A DNA stretch of 64,000 nt from Rhizobium mayense (GCF_030272705.1 NZ_JARFYM010000015.1:1-64000), one strand, 5' to 3'. Counted from the first letter of the stretch, positions 27,560-37,552 are shown. Translations and numbers: made by a program. Notes: generated from the sequence alone by a model not told the origin.

Positions 27560-28137
27560 ACCAATCGCGATCTTCCATCCTCGCTGAGCTGCCGCCGAAA
27601 CATGGGTTTGGCAGATCTCGCGCGCGGTTCGCTTTTCTTTGTTCGGGCATGATTTTTATGCTTGCGCCGGCAGCCTTTGCTCAATCAGCTCTGCCAAACG
27701 GCGCATCGGCACTGCAGGAGACCTATCAGGACTGGCGGGTCGCGTGCAACGCAGCCGATAAGGCAGCGGCCTGCGTAATTTCCCAGGATCAGACGCAGCA
27801 GAATGGTCAGAGGCTGCTTGCCGTCGAGATGCAAACGCGCCCCGATGGCAGCGCGGTCGCGACGCTTCTCCTCCCGTTCGGCATTATTCTCGACTCCGGC
27901 GTGACGCCGAATGTCGATGATCAGCCGCCTCTGAAGCCGGTGCGTTTCCGCACCTGTTTGCCGACGGGATGTATTGCCTTACTTCCCCTCGATTCAGCAA
28001 CACTTACGAAACTGCGGGTGGGCTCCCGGCTCAACCTCAAGGTTACAGCTGATCCGGATAAACCGCTGAGCTTTCAGGTGTCGCTACGTGGCTTCTCAGC
28101 CGCCCTGGATCGTGTTGCCGCCTTGAGTGCGAGATAG
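27556..28137 (+). CDS. IalB-like exported protein, copy 2
   Basis: The 193-residue protein is a second, diverged member of the invasion-associated locus B family. It has a ~45-residue N-terminal region with a hydrophobic signal (LCSGMIFMLAPAAFA), then YQDWRVACNAADKAAACVIS and FRTCLPTGCIALL, the same two Cys pairs as copy 1. I start at the ATG inside the DUF4189 stop (ATGA at 27556-27559); an ATG two codons earlier is also possible. Having two different IalB-like proteins in an operon with a trimeric adhesin suggests related but non-redundant roles at the envelope. Confidence 0.82.
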   Translation: MNQSRSSILAELPPKHGFGRSRARFAFLCSGMIFMLAPAAFAQSALPNGASALQETYQDWRVACNAADKAAACVISQDQTQQNGQRLLAVEMQTRPDGSAVATLLLPFGIILDSGVTPNVDDQPPLKPVRFRTCLPTGCIALLPLDSATLTKLRVGSRLNLKVTADPDKPLSFQVSLRGFSAALDRVAALSAR

Positions 28138-28333
28138 GACGCCGCGAGGCAGCAATTGGGTGTTGCCAGGTTTCTGGCGAAGAATGAGGTAGGTGCATAA
28201 CTGCGCCTAGGTCAGGCGCGCGTGGCAGTAACGGCGGTCTTGCCGTGGATAATGGCGGGCGTCGAACCCGTCGATGATCACAGAACCTTAAGCGTGTCTC
28301 GTTATGGTACGAACGAAGCGTTTTGAGGATATC

Positions 28334-29578
28334 ATGCTTGACCTTCGCACGTTGTATTTCACCGTCGCCTGCATCTGCTTGTGTCTCGGGGCCTTGCTTT
28401 TAGCGAAGGCGCTTGTCCGTATAAGAGATAGTTGGGCCCTGTGGTGCAGCGTCAGCAATCTTCTGCTTGGTCTTGGCTTCGCGGCGAACTCCTCGCTCGA
28501 GTGGGCGCCGAAATTCGTGACCATAACCTGCGCCAACGGTCTGACTATCGCCGGTTTCCTGACTTCGGTGATTAGCGCCCGGGCCCTCGCAGAACGACCA
28601 ATCCCCTTTTTCGTTTGGCCATGTCTTGTCGCGTCTGCACTTTTCGGAGCGCTGCTGCTCGGAGACGCTGAAACCGGGTATGGCGTTCGGGTCGGCATAA
28701 TGTCCCTCGTGTTTGCGGCCTGTGAATTTTTCGTGGCGTATGTCGGCGTGCATATTGCGAGAAACGAGCACCTCAAGACCGCCTGGACGCTGGCCGCGGT
28801 TTTCGCGACGACCGGCTTCGTCTTCCTCGCACGATCGTACCTGGCTTTTTCCGGCGCTTTGAACGCCAATCCTTCCGGCCACATCTTCCTGGCCCTCATT
28901 GCCGTCACCGTGGTTTGCTTGCGCCCGATGACGATGCTGCTTGTTGGCGGCGAACGCCGCCAACAAGACTGGGAGCGGCTGGCCTTGCATGATCCCCTGA
29001 CCGGTGCATTGAACAGGGCAGGCCTTCTGGAGATGACGCAACGCCACACGCAAGACGCCGCTGGTGCCAGTTCGCTGTCGGCTTGCGTCCTCCTGATCGA
29101 TGTGGACCGATTCAAGGCGGTCAACGACAGCGAAGGCCACGATGCAGGCGACGCGCTCCTGTGTCTGGTGACGGAGATCATGCGCTCGGAAATCCGAAAG
29201 ACGGATTTGATCTCGCGACAGGGCGGAGACGAATTCGTCGTACTTCTGCGGGGGGCAGACCTTGAGGCCGCTTTCCTCGTCGCGGAGCGGATCAGAACCC
29301 GGTTTCAGGACGCGGCGCGGTTGCGCCATGATCGCACCGAGCCGACGCTAAGCATCGGCATCTCAATGGCACCGAACGCCCGGACTGACCTGGCGACGCT
29401 GCTCAATCAGGCGGATCAGGCGCTTTACCGGTCGAAACGTGCCGGTCGCAACACGGTCAGCACGTTCTCGACCGCTGCATCGCTCCAGGAAATTGAAGCC
29501 CAGGATTCCGGCGAATTCGCCCATCCACAGCGCGCCGACAATCCAATTTCGGGACCTCAAATCCGTCGTGTCGTTTAA
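28334..29578 (+). CDS. Membrane-bound diguanylate cyclase (GGDEF)
   Basis: This 414-residue inner-membrane protein has about six or seven membrane spans in its first ~210 residues and a C-terminal GGDEF domain. The active-site loop RQGGDEFVV is intact, preceded by DPLTGALNRAG and the metal-binding DVDRFKAVND; no RxxD inhibitory site is obvious. It should make c-di-GMP, a common switch for adhesion. I prefer the ATG at 28334, with GAGG five bases upstream, over the earlier in-frame ATG at 28304. It follows the adhesin operon by 196 bases on the same strand, which makes functional linkage plausible but unproven. Confidence 0.87.
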   Translation: MLDLRTLYFTVACICLCLGALLLAKALVRIRDSWALWCSVSNLLLGLGFAANSSLEWAPKFVTITCANGLTIAGFLTSVISARALAERPIPFFVWPCLVASALFGALLLGDAETGYGVRVGIMSLVFAACEFFVAYVGVHIARNEHLKTAWTLAAVFATTGFVFLARSYLAFSGALNANPSGHIFLALIAVTVVCLRPMTMLLVGGERRQQDWERLALHDPLTGALNRAGLLEMTQRHTQDAAGASSLSACVLLIDVDRFKAVNDSEGHDAGDALLCLVTEIMRSEIRKTDLISRQGGDEFVVLLRGADLEAAFLVAERIRTRFQDAARLRHDRTEPTLSIGISMAPNARTDLATLLNQADQALYRSKRAGRNTVSTFSTAASLQEIEAQDSGEFAHPQRADNPISGPQIRRVV

Positions 29579-29639
29579 AGAGCATTGACACCTGCAGCTG
29601 ACAGGAAATTGGGCGGTCAAATCCAAGCTCACGCCATCG

Positions 29640-30359
29640 TCAGGCTAAGTTCGCCTTGAAGTCCTCCAGTCCGGAGAGCCGGTAACCGACCTGCAATTCC
29701 GTTACGAGGTGGACAGGCTGCGATGGGTCCTCCTCCAGCTTCTGTCTAAGTTGAGCCATGTAAATCCGGATGTAATGCGATCGTTCCGCGTAACCGGGGC
29801 CCCAAATCTCCATGAGGAGTTGGCGATGGGTGAGGACTTTGCCATGTCCGCGGATCAGAGCGGTAAGCAGCCGGTACTCGTTTGGAGTAAGATGAATAGG
29901 CACTCCACCGTACGTCACCTCATGAGTAGCAAGATTGACCACCACTTTACCGAACCTTGCGATTGGTGACGTCGCCGAACCGTTTGAGGCGGCGTTCGCG
30001 CGTCGCAATTGGGCGCGTACCCGGGCGAGCAGCTCCGGAACGCCGAAGGGCTTGGTCAAATAATCATCGGCGCCTGCGTCGAGAGCGTCCACCTTTTCCG
30101 TCTCCTGCTCGCGCGCGGAAAGCACCAGGATCGGCGCGGATACCCAGCTCCTCAAATCGCGGATCAAGCCCTTGCCATCTCCATCGGGCAGCCCGAGATC
30201 GACAATGACGAGATCCGGCTTGCGGCTGACCGCATTGATCCGTGCTTCCTCGCCGGTCGCTGTTTCGAACACGTTCATGCCTTCCTTTTCGAGGGCCATG
30301 CGGACGAAGCGTCGAATGTCGGCTTCGTCCTCAACGATAAGAATGCGCTGTTTGATCAT
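29640..30359 (-). CDS. kdpE: Response regulator KdpE
   Basis: The 239-residue OmpR-family regulator controls the kdp potassium-uptake operon. The receiver has the acidic pair in VEDEAD, the phospho-acceptor Asp54 in VIVDLGLP and the Lys of LTKPFG; the C-terminal winged helix follows (THRQLLMEIWGPGYAERSHYIRIY). The ATG at 30359 lies inside the kdpD reading frame, overlapping it by 29 bases, so the two are coupled. The extra N-terminal residues in the open frame are out-of-frame kdpD. All key residues are intact, unlike the orphan regulator at 38.1 kb. Confidence 0.93.
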   Translation of the reverse strand: MIKQRILIVEDEADIRRFVRMALEKEGMNVFETATGEEARINAVSRKPDLVIVDLGLPDGDGKGLIRDLRSWVSAPILVLSAREQETEKVDALDAGADDYLTKPFGVPELLARVRAQLRRANAASNGSATSPIARFGKVVVNLATHEVTYGGVPIHLTPNEYRLLTALIRGHGKVLTHRQLLMEIWGPGYAERSHYIRIYMAQLRQKLEEDPSQPVHLVTELQVGYRLSGLEDFKANLA

Positions 30360-33018
30360 GCGTTGTCTCGCTTTCAATTTCCGGGGGAACGCCGAGCGGC
30401 AGCCGGATTTCAAAGGCTGCGCCATGCGGCTTGCGCGCGGCCACCCGGATGCTTCCTCCATGGGCCGTCACGATGCTACGGCACAGGGCAAGCCCGAGAC
30501 CGACCCCCGCAATCGACGATTCCTTCCGACCTCGGGTAAAGGGTTCGAAGAGCACCGCGGGGTCGGTCGTCGGCAAGCCGGGACCGTCGTCTTCCACGAT
30601 CAGGTATATCGAATCGCCTGAAGACACGCCGCGGACAGTGATGGTGCTTGGCGGCGGCGTATATTTTGCCGCATTGTCGAACAGATTGATCAAGACGCGC
30701 TCGATGAGCGTGGCGTCGACCTCAACGAGCGGCAAATCGGCCGGCAGGCTGGTTCGAATTGTCCTTGGCTTCAGGATCTGAGCTGATTGTGCCAGCGCGC
30801 TGCCGACGATTTCGCTCAGGGAATGCCATTCCTTGTTGAGGCGTACCCCCTCGCTCTGCATCCGAGCGAGATCGAGCAGGTTGCTGACAAGCCTCTTGAG
30901 TTCGTCGGCCTGAATGCGAATGGAGCGTGCAAGATCGCTTCGATCTTCTTCAGAGAGTTCGCTCGTGCGCTCCAGGGTCTCGGCCAGCCCGCGGATCGCC
31001 GTGAGCGGCGTCTTGAGGTCGTGAGATACCGCTGAGAGCAGTGCATTGCGCAGCTTCTCGCCTTCCATCCTGACCAACGTATCCTGAGCGACCTCCACGA
31101 AGTGGATGCGCTCGAGGGCAAGCCCGATCGACGAGCAGCAGGCGTCCAGCAGACGTCGGTCGTCGGGATCGTTCGGTAGAGGCGCCCCCGCCGGCAGGAT
31201 CGCAAGTACGCCTCTGGTGGCCATCGACGCCTTCAGCGGAAGGTAGAGAGCGTCGGCCGCATTTAGCGTCTGCGTTCCAAGACCCGCCTCTTGGGCGTGA
31301 TCGAAAGCCCATTGCGCCACGGATAGATCAACGGCTTCGACATCCTGCGTAGGAACGAGGCGGTCCTTCGCGCCGGGAACCAGGAGGACCACATTCACCC
31401 TGAACAAGGGCGTGATGGCGTCGCGGCAAATGGAGATCACCTGCTCGACTTTTATCGCGCTCGACAGGTCACGCGCAATCCGGGCAAGCGCGGATGCGCG
31501 GCGTTCGCCGGCTCGCGCCACCCTCGCCTCGGAGCGCATGCGGGCGGCGAGCTGGCTGATGACCAGGGCCACGCCAAGCATCAGGGCGAAGGTGAAGATA
31601 TATTGGGTATCTGTGACCGCGAATGACAGTCTCGGCTCGACGAAGAAGAAATCAAAGCAGGCAACGCATAATAACGCCGCCCATGCACCCGCGACGCGGC
31701 CGAGATGCATGGCGACGAAAACCACCGTCATCAGAAACAGCATCACAACGTTGGAAAGATCGAAAACACGCAGCAGCGAGGCGGCGACCGCGGTCGTGAC
31801 GCCGCAAGCAAGCGTGGCGATCGCAAGGATCCGGCCATAGCCCTGATGTTGCTCGTCCATGAGCCTGAATTTGACGGCCGGGCTGTTGTCGACGCTCAGC
31901 AAAATCACGCCGATTTCCGGATCTGCCTGCGCGATGCGCTCCTGCAGCCGCGGCCGGAAGGAGAAAAGCCGCCGGCCGCCCCGGTTGCCGATGATGAGCT
32001 TGGTCGCGTTGCGCTTTCGTGCGTAATCCAGAAGGGTTTCGGCGATATCCTGTCCGGGCAGGTTCGCGAACTCAGCCCCTGCCGCCTGAGCGGCCTTGGC
32101 GATATTCAGCAGAGTCTCGCGGGCGTTGGAATCGTCACCATGGTATGGCTGGTCGACATGCACCACGATCCATTTGGCTTGCAGGCGCTGCGCGAGACGC
32201 GCGCCCTCGCGGACCAGCCTGTCCTGCGAACGGTGGGCGCTGACGCAGACTATGAGCAATTCCCGCGTGGGCCAGACCGTCTTGATCGCATGCGAGACGC
32301 GGTAAGTCCGCACATCGGAGTTGACCCGATCGGCGACGCGGCGAAGCGCCAGTTCGCGCAAGGCGATCAGATTGCCGCGGCGAAAAAAGTTCTGACGGGC
32401 GCGCTCGATCGATACTGGCAGATAGACCTTCCCAGCATTCATCCGCGCCAGAAGGTCGTCGGGCGGTAGATCGACAAGGACGACATCGGTTGCGGCATCG
32501 AAAATGCGGTCGGGCACTGTTTCCCTGACGCGCACCCCGAGGATGCCGCCGACAATATCGTTCAAGCTGTCGAGATGCTGGACGTTCAGTGCCGTATAGA
32601 CGTCGATTCCGGCATCGAGCAGTTCCTCGACGTCCTGCCAGCGCTTGGCGTGGCGGCTGCCGGCGATATTGGTATGCGCCAATTCGTCGACAACCAGGAG
32701 CTGGTATCCCGAGGCCAGGGCGCCATCGAGATCTAACTCGTCGGCGAGCTTCCCGCTGCGCTCGTTTATCTTGCGCGGCAAGATGGGAAGCCCGCTCGTC
32801 AGCTCTTGCGTATCTTTTCGCCCATGCGTTTCAACGACACCGATCCCCACCGCCACGCCGTCCGCCTGGAGTTGGCGCGCGGCCTGGAGCATCGCAAAGG
32901 TCTTGCCCACCCCGGCGCAGGCACCGAAAAATATCTTCAGTTGCCCGCGTTTGGAGCGGTGGTTCTCGTCCTTGGCGACCTCCAGAAGATCGTCTGGATC
33001 GGGTCGTTGATCCGTCAT
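30331..33018 (-). CDS. kdpD: Osmosensitive K+ channel histidine kinase KdpD
   Basis: The 895-residue membrane kinase senses low potassium and phosphorylates KdpE. Domains in order are the KdpD N-terminal domain with Walker A GACAGVGKTF (residues ~30-39), a universal-stress-like domain (residues ~250-370), four membrane spans (DUF4118 region, ~395-500), a GAF-like segment, the HisKA site SHDLKTPLTAIRG and the HATPase boxes LFDNAAKYTP and DDGPGLP. Start at the ATG 33018 with GAGG upstream; a GTG one codon earlier is possible. It lies 42 bases after kdpB and overlaps kdpE. Confidence 0.94.
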   Translation of the reverse strand: MTDQRPDPDDLLEVAKDENHRSKRGQLKIFFGACAGVGKTFAMLQAARQLQADGVAVGIGVVETHGRKDTQELTSGLPILPRKINERSGKLADELDLDGALASGYQLLVVDELAHTNIAGSRHAKRWQDVEELLDAGIDVYTALNVQHLDSLNDIVGGILGVRVRETVPDRIFDAATDVVLVDLPPDDLLARMNAGKVYLPVSIERARQNFFRRGNLIALRELALRRVADRVNSDVRTYRVSHAIKTVWPTRELLIVCVSAHRSQDRLVREGARLAQRLQAKWIVVHVDQPYHGDDSNARETLLNIAKAAQAAGAEFANLPGQDIAETLLDYARKRNATKLIIGNRGGRRLFSFRPRLQERIAQADPEIGVILLSVDNSPAVKFRLMDEQHQGYGRILAIATLACGVTTAVAASLLRVFDLSNVVMLFLMTVVFVAMHLGRVAGAWAALLCVACFDFFFVEPRLSFAVTDTQYIFTFALMLGVALVISQLAARMRSEARVARAGERRASALARIARDLSSAIKVEQVISICRDAITPLFRVNVVLLVPGAKDRLVPTQDVEAVDLSVAQWAFDHAQEAGLGTQTLNAADALYLPLKASMATRGVLAILPAGAPLPNDPDDRRLLDACCSSIGLALERIHFVEVAQDTLVRMEGEKLRNALLSAVSHDLKTPLTAIRGLAETLERTSELSEEDRSDLARSIRIQADELKRLVSNLLDLARMQSEGVRLNKEWHSLSEIVGSALAQSAQILKPRTIRTSLPADLPLVEVDATLIERVLINLFDNAAKYTPPPSTITVRGVSSGDSIYLIVEDDGPGLPTTDPAVLFEPFTRGRKESSIAGVGLGLALCRSIVTAHGGSIRVAARKPHGAAFEIRLPLGVPPEIESETTHDQTAHSYR

Positions 33019-33060
33019 CACTTACCTCACGACTGCTGTCTCCCTCGTTCGGAACTTCCG

Positions 33061-35139
33061 TCAGAAGAAGGGCGTCAGCAGAATGTCGATCAGCTTTATA
33101 CCAATAAAGGGAGCGACGATCCCACCCAATCCGTAGATCAAAAGGTTGCGACTCAGCAGACGCGCGGCCGGTTCCGCCCGATACTTGATGCCCTGCAGGG
33201 CAAGCGGGATCAGGACAACGATGATGAGGGCATTGAAGATCACCGCCGACAGGATCGCCGACGCAGGGCTGTGCAACCCCATGATGTTGAGGGCTGCCAG
33301 CGGCGGATAGGTCGCGACGAAGGCCGCCGGTATGATGGCGAAGTACTTGGCCAAGTCGTTTGCGACACTGAATGTGGTCAGCGCGCCGCGGGTCATGATC
33401 ATCTGCTTCCCCACTTCCACGACTCGCAGGAGCTTGGTGGGGTTGCTGTCGAGATCGACCATGTTACCCGCTTCCTTGGCGGCCTGCGTGCCGCTATTCA
33501 TCGCCACCGCGACGTCGGCCTGCGCCAGCGCGGGAGCGTCGTTGGTGCCGTCGCCAGTCATGGCGACGAGCCGCCCCTCGGCCTGATATTCGCGGATCAG
33601 GCGCAGCTTATCCTCGGGAGTGGCCTCCGCCAGATAGTCGTCGACGCCGGCTTCAGCCGCGATCGCGGCGGCCGTCAGCTTGTTGTCGCCGGTGATCATC
33701 ACGGTTTTGATGCCCATGGCGCGCAATTCCGCGAAACGTTCCTTGATCCCGCCCTTGACGATGTCCTTGAGTTCGACCACGCCGAGGACGTTGATGCCGT
33801 CGCTGACGACGAGCGGCGTGCTGCCGCGCCGGGAAACTTCCTCCACGATACTGGTGACTTCCCGAGGGAAGACCCCTCCGATCGCCTCGACATGCGCGCG
33901 GATTGCGCTTCCCGCGCCCTTGCGGATCTGGCGGCCGTCGATGTTGATGCCGCTCATGCGCGTCTGGGCACTAAATGCAATCGCTTCGGCGCCATGAAGT
34001 TCACGGCCGCGGATGTTGAAGGCGGTCTTTGCCAAAACGACGATCGAGCGGCCTTCCGGTGTCTCGTCGGCAAGCGAAGCAAGCTGGGCGGCATCGGCGA
34101 GCGCGCGCTCGTCGACGCGCGGCGCCGGATAGAACTTGGTGGCCTCGCGATTGCCGAGCGTAATCGTGCCGGTCTTGTCGAGAAGCAGAACATCGACGTC
34201 GCCGGCCGCCTCGATCGCGCGCCCCGATGTCGCAAGCACGTTGGCCTTCATCATCCGGCTCATCCCGGCGATGCCGACCGCCGACAGCAAGGCGCCGATC
34301 GTCGTCGGGATCAGGCAGACCAGCAGCGCTATGAGCACGGTGATCGTCACCACGGATCCAGAGCCGTTGACGATCGTGCCGAAGCCCGAGAACGGCAAAA
34401 GCGTCACACAGACCAGGAGGAAGATCAGGGTAAGCGCGACGAGCAGAATCGTGAGCGCGATCTCGTTCGGCGTCTTACCGCGCTTGGCGCCTTCCACCAT
34501 GGCGATCATGCGGTCGAGGAACGCCTCGCCGGGCTTCGCCGTCACGCGCATGACGATCCAGTCGGACAGGACGCGGGTGCCGCCGGTAACCGAGCAGAAG
34601 TCACCGCCCGCCTCGCGGATCACGGGAGCGGATTCACCGGTGATGGCGGACTCGTCGACCGAAGCCGCACCTTGAACCACCTCGCCGTCGGTCGGGATGA
34701 TTTCGCCGGTCTCGACCAGCAGATGGACACCGACGTCGAGTTCGTTGCTCGGCGTCAGCCAGGATTCGCTCTCGCGCTTCGGCTCCTTCAGAACCCGCGC
34801 GACGACCCTTTGGCGCGTCGCGCGAAGCGCATCGGCCTGCGCCTTGCCCCGGCCCTCCGCCAAGGCTTCCGCGGCGTTGGCGAAAAGGACCGTGAACCAG
34901 AGCCAGACGGCGATGGCGAAAATGAAGCCAGAGGGAGCCTCACCATTGCCTCGAAGGGCCTGAATCCAGAGAAGGGTTGCAACAATGCTGCCGAGATAGA
35001 CGACGAACATCACCGGGTTTTTAACCTGCACCCGAGGAGACAACTTTTTGAACGCCTCGCCGATCACCGAGGTCCACTCGACCGGCTTGGGCTTACTGAC
35101 GATACTTGCGCCATGCGCCGTTGCGTCTACTTGTGACAT
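33061..35139 (-). CDS. kdpB: Potassium-transporting P-type ATPase subunit KdpB
   Basis: The 692-residue catalytic subunit hydrolyses ATP to drive K+ uptake through KdpA. The P-type signatures are complete: TGES in the actuator domain, DKTGTIT with the phosphorylated Asp near residue 316, and GDGTNDAPALAQADVAVAMN in the hinge. The length fits the family. Unlike the usual kdpABC order, this gene comes after kdpC, 15 bases downstream of it. Confidence 0.95.
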   Translation of the reverse strand: MSQVDATAHGASIVSKPKPVEWTSVIGEAFKKLSPRVQVKNPVMFVVYLGSIVATLLWIQALRGNGEAPSGFIFAIAVWLWFTVLFANAAEALAEGRGKAQADALRATRQRVVARVLKEPKRESESWLTPSNELDVGVHLLVETGEIIPTDGEVVQGAASVDESAITGESAPVIREAGGDFCSVTGGTRVLSDWIVMRVTAKPGEAFLDRMIAMVEGAKRGKTPNEIALTILLVALTLIFLLVCVTLLPFSGFGTIVNGSGSVVTITVLIALLVCLIPTTIGALLSAVGIAGMSRMMKANVLATSGRAIEAAGDVDVLLLDKTGTITLGNREATKFYPAPRVDERALADAAQLASLADETPEGRSIVVLAKTAFNIRGRELHGAEAIAFSAQTRMSGINIDGRQIRKGAGSAIRAHVEAIGGVFPREVTSIVEEVSRRGSTPLVVSDGINVLGVVELKDIVKGGIKERFAELRAMGIKTVMITGDNKLTAAAIAAEAGVDDYLAEATPEDKLRLIREYQAEGRLVAMTGDGTNDAPALAQADVAVAMNSGTQAAKEAGNMVDLDSNPTKLLRVVEVGKQMIMTRGALTTFSVANDLAKYFAIIPAAFVATYPPLAALNIMGLHSPASAILSAVIFNALIIVVLIPLALQGIKYRAEPAARLLSRNLLIYGLGGIVAPFIGIKLIDILLTPFF

Positions 35140-35154
35140 GATGACATTGCTTTC

Positions 35155-35826
35155 TTACTTCGCGGCTGGACGGGCTGTGGCCGCATCCAGTGCGAGATTG
35201 AGTTCGAGAACGTTGACCCTCGGATCACCGAGGATGCCGAGCTGCGAGCCGCTCGTGTTCTGGTCCACCAGTTCCAGCACGTTTTCCGCCGGCAGCCCAC
35301 GCGCCTTGGCAACGCGTGCCGCCTGCAGCCTGGCGTTGGCGACCGAGATATGCGGATCGAGGCCTGAGCCGGAGGCTGTAACGGCGTCGACGGGGACCGG
35401 AGCGTCCGGCGCAAGCGCGTTTTCCTGGCGATAGGCCTTGGTCCGGTCGGCTACGGCGTCCAGCAGCTTCTTGCTGATCGCGCCCTGGTTGCTGGCCGCG
35501 CTCGAGCCGGCGTTGTAGGGCTGATCGACAGTCTTGGACGGATCGTTCGGATCGGTGCCGGATGTCACGCTCGGCCGGCCGTGGAAATAGTCCGGCTTGA
35601 CGAAATATTGGCCGATGACCTCTGAGCCGACCACCTGATCATTCTGCATGATCAGGCTTCCGTCCGCCTGGGCGGGAAAGAGCAGCTTTGCCAGGCCGGT
35701 CGTCGCCAAAGGATAGGCGATGCCGGTCACGACCATGAAGAAGACCGCGGATACCAGTGCTGGACGCACTATGCCGCGGGTTGCGGATCGAGTAACTGGT
35801 TCGGTTGCATTAAATGTGGCTTGCAT
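35155..35826 (-). CDS. kdpC: Potassium-transporting ATPase subunit KdpC
   Basis: The 223-residue subunit has one N-terminal membrane span (residues ~22-45) and a periplasmic domain containing YFHGRPS, the NQGAISKKLLD helix and SGSGLDPHIS near residues 150-160, all typical of KdpC, which supports the KdpB pump. It is longer than the ~190 residues of the E. coli protein, mainly at the termini. The gene lies between kdpA (12 bases upstream) and kdpB (15 bases downstream), an inversion of the canonical B-C order. Confidence 0.93.
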   Translation of the reverse strand: MQATFNATEPVTRSATRGIVRPALVSAVFFMVVTGIAYPLATTGLAKLLFPAQADGSLIMQNDQVVGSEVIGQYFVKPDYFHGRPSVTSGTDPNDPSKTVDQPYNAGSSAASNQGAISKKLLDAVADRTKAYRQENALAPDAPVPVDAVTASGSGLDPHISVANARLQAARVAKARGLPAENVLELVDQNTSGSQLGILGDPRVNVLELNLALDAATARPAAK

Positions 35827-35838
35827 GGAAGTTCGTCC

Positions 35839-37542
35839 TTAAAAGGTCGTGCCGGAGAGCATCATCAGATGCTCGACGATCGGGCCGAGAGCGAGTGCTG
35901 GCAGGAATGTCAGACCGCCGACGACGATGATCACGAAGACGAGCAGGCCGGTGAACAGGGGCGTTGCCGTCGACAGTGTTCCCGGCCCTTCCGGAATGGT
36001 CTTCTTGGCCGCCATCACACCGGCTACGGCCAGCATCGGCAGCAGCGTCAGATAGCGTCCGATCAGCATGGCCAGGCCGATCGTCGTGTTGAAGAACGGT
36101 GTATTGGCATTGAGGCCGGCAAAAGCCGAACCGTTGTTGGCCGTTCCAGAGGTATAGGCGTACAGCACCTCGCTGAAGCCATGCGGGCCCATGTTCGCCA
36201 GGCTGGCAAGCGTCGACGGCACCAAGCATGCGAGTGCTGTGAAGCCGAGGATGCTGAAGGGATGGGCCAGCACGGCGAGCATGACGTACTTCATTTCGCG
36301 AGCTTCGACTTTCTTCCCGAGGAACTCCGGTGTGCGCCCGATCATCATCCCGACCAGGAAGACCGTCAGGATCGCGTAGGTCACGAGGTTGATCAGACCG
36401 ACACCGTCGCCGCCGAAGACGTTGTTCAGCATCATCTGCGCGATCGGCACCAGGCCGCCGAGCGGAGTGAGCGACGAGTGCATCGCGTCGACCGAACCGG
36501 TGGTCGCCGCCGTCGTGGTGGTCACGAACAGGCTGGTCTGGGCGATGCCGAAGCGCAGCTCTTTGCCTTCCATATTGCCGCCGGCCTGAAGTGGCGTATG
36601 GGTCTGGTCGACCCCAAACGAAGCGAGCAGCGGATTGCCGCTTTGTTCGGCGCTGTAGACGAGGGTGAGGAATCCCAGGAACATGACCAGGAAGGCGGCA
36701 AAGAATGCCCAGCCCTGCCGGCGGCGCAGGATCATGGCGCCGAAAGTGTAGGTGAGAGCCGACGGGATCAGCAACATGCTGAGGATATGCAGCGTGTTGG
36801 TGAGAGGAGTCGGGTTTTCGAACGGATGCGCGGCGTTCATAGAGAAGAAGCCGCCACCGTTGGTGCCGATATGCTTTATCGACTCAAGGCTCGCAACCGG
36901 ACCGAGGATGATCTGCTGCTTGGCACCTTCGAGCGTAGCGGCAACTACATCGGCGTTAAGCGTCTGCGGCATGCCCTGCCAAACATAGACAAGCGCCATG
37001 ACCAGGCAGATAGGAAGCAGCAGGCGGTAGGTCACGCGGGTGAAGTCGACCCAATAGTTACCGATGTCGGCAGCGCTCCTGCGGCTCAGCCCGCGGATAA
37101 AACCGCCCGCGGCTGCCACGCCGGTCGCGGCGCTCACGGACATAAGAAACGTGATGACAGCCATCTGCGAGAAGTTCGAAAGGCTCGTTTCACCGGAATA
37201 GGACTGCCAATTTGTGTTGGTGATGAAGGATGCGGCCGTGTTGAAGGCCAGGTCCGACCCCTGAGATGCGCGCACCAGCGAGTCACCCGGCAGGTATTGC
37301 TGCAGCCGCAGGAAGAGGTACCCGAGCAGCATCATTGCGCCGTTGCTGACCAGCAGAACCATGCCATAGCGTCGCCATGACATTTTTTCCGCGGGGTCGA
37401 CGCCGAGAATGCGGTAGGTGCCGCGTTCGACGAAATTGTGCGCCGGGCTGGTGAAAAGATGCGTCATCCATTTGCCAAGGACCACGACCAGCCCGGTCAT
37501 GATCGCAAGGATGAGGACGAATTGAGTGATGTCTTGTGCCAT
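35839..37542 (-). CDS. kdpA: Potassium-transporting ATPase channel subunit KdpA
   Basis: This 567-residue integral membrane protein forms the K+ selectivity pathway. The four pore-like segments are visible: NTAASFITNTNWQSYSGE, GTNGGGFFSMNAAHPFENP, TTTTAATTGSVDAMHSS and NNVFGGDGVGL, each with the Gly-containing filter. GAGGGCG precedes the ATG. It starts 10 bases after the 27-residue peptide gene and is followed by kdpC rather than kdpB. Confidence 0.95.
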   Translation of the reverse strand: MAQDITQFVLILAIMTGLVVVLGKWMTHLFTSPAHNFVERGTYRILGVDPAEKMSWRRYGMVLLVSNGAMMLLGYLFLRLQQYLPGDSLVRASQGSDLAFNTAASFITNTNWQSYSGETSLSNFSQMAVITFLMSVSAATGVAAAGGFIRGLSRRSAADIGNYWVDFTRVTYRLLLPICLVMALVYVWQGMPQTLNADVVAATLEGAKQQIILGPVASLESIKHIGTNGGGFFSMNAAHPFENPTPLTNTLHILSMLLIPSALTYTFGAMILRRRQGWAFFAAFLVMFLGFLTLVYSAEQSGNPLLASFGVDQTHTPLQAGGNMEGKELRFGIAQTSLFVTTTTAATTGSVDAMHSSLTPLGGLVPIAQMMLNNVFGGDGVGLINLVTYAILTVFLVGMMIGRTPEFLGKKVEAREMKYVMLAVLAHPFSILGFTALACLVPSTLASLANMGPHGFSEVLYAYTSGTANNGSAFAGLNANTPFFNTTIGLAMLIGRYLTLLPMLAVAGVMAAKKTIPEGPGTLSTATPLFTGLLVFVIIVVGGLTFLPALALGPIVEHLMMLSGTTF

Positions 37543-37552
37543 GTGAACGCCC

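Noticed and set aside
28203..28219. GCGCCT-AGGTC-AGGCGC hairpin after the adhesin operon
   Set aside because: Only six pairs and no T tract, so not called as a terminator.
32806..35136. Very long open frame antisense to kdpB and kdpD
   Set aside because: Composition is rich in Arg/His/Gly and it mirrors the coding of kdpB, which has complete P-type ATPase motifs.
35821..37380. 519-residue frame antisense to kdpA
   Set aside because: Shadow of kdpA; no domain and odd composition.
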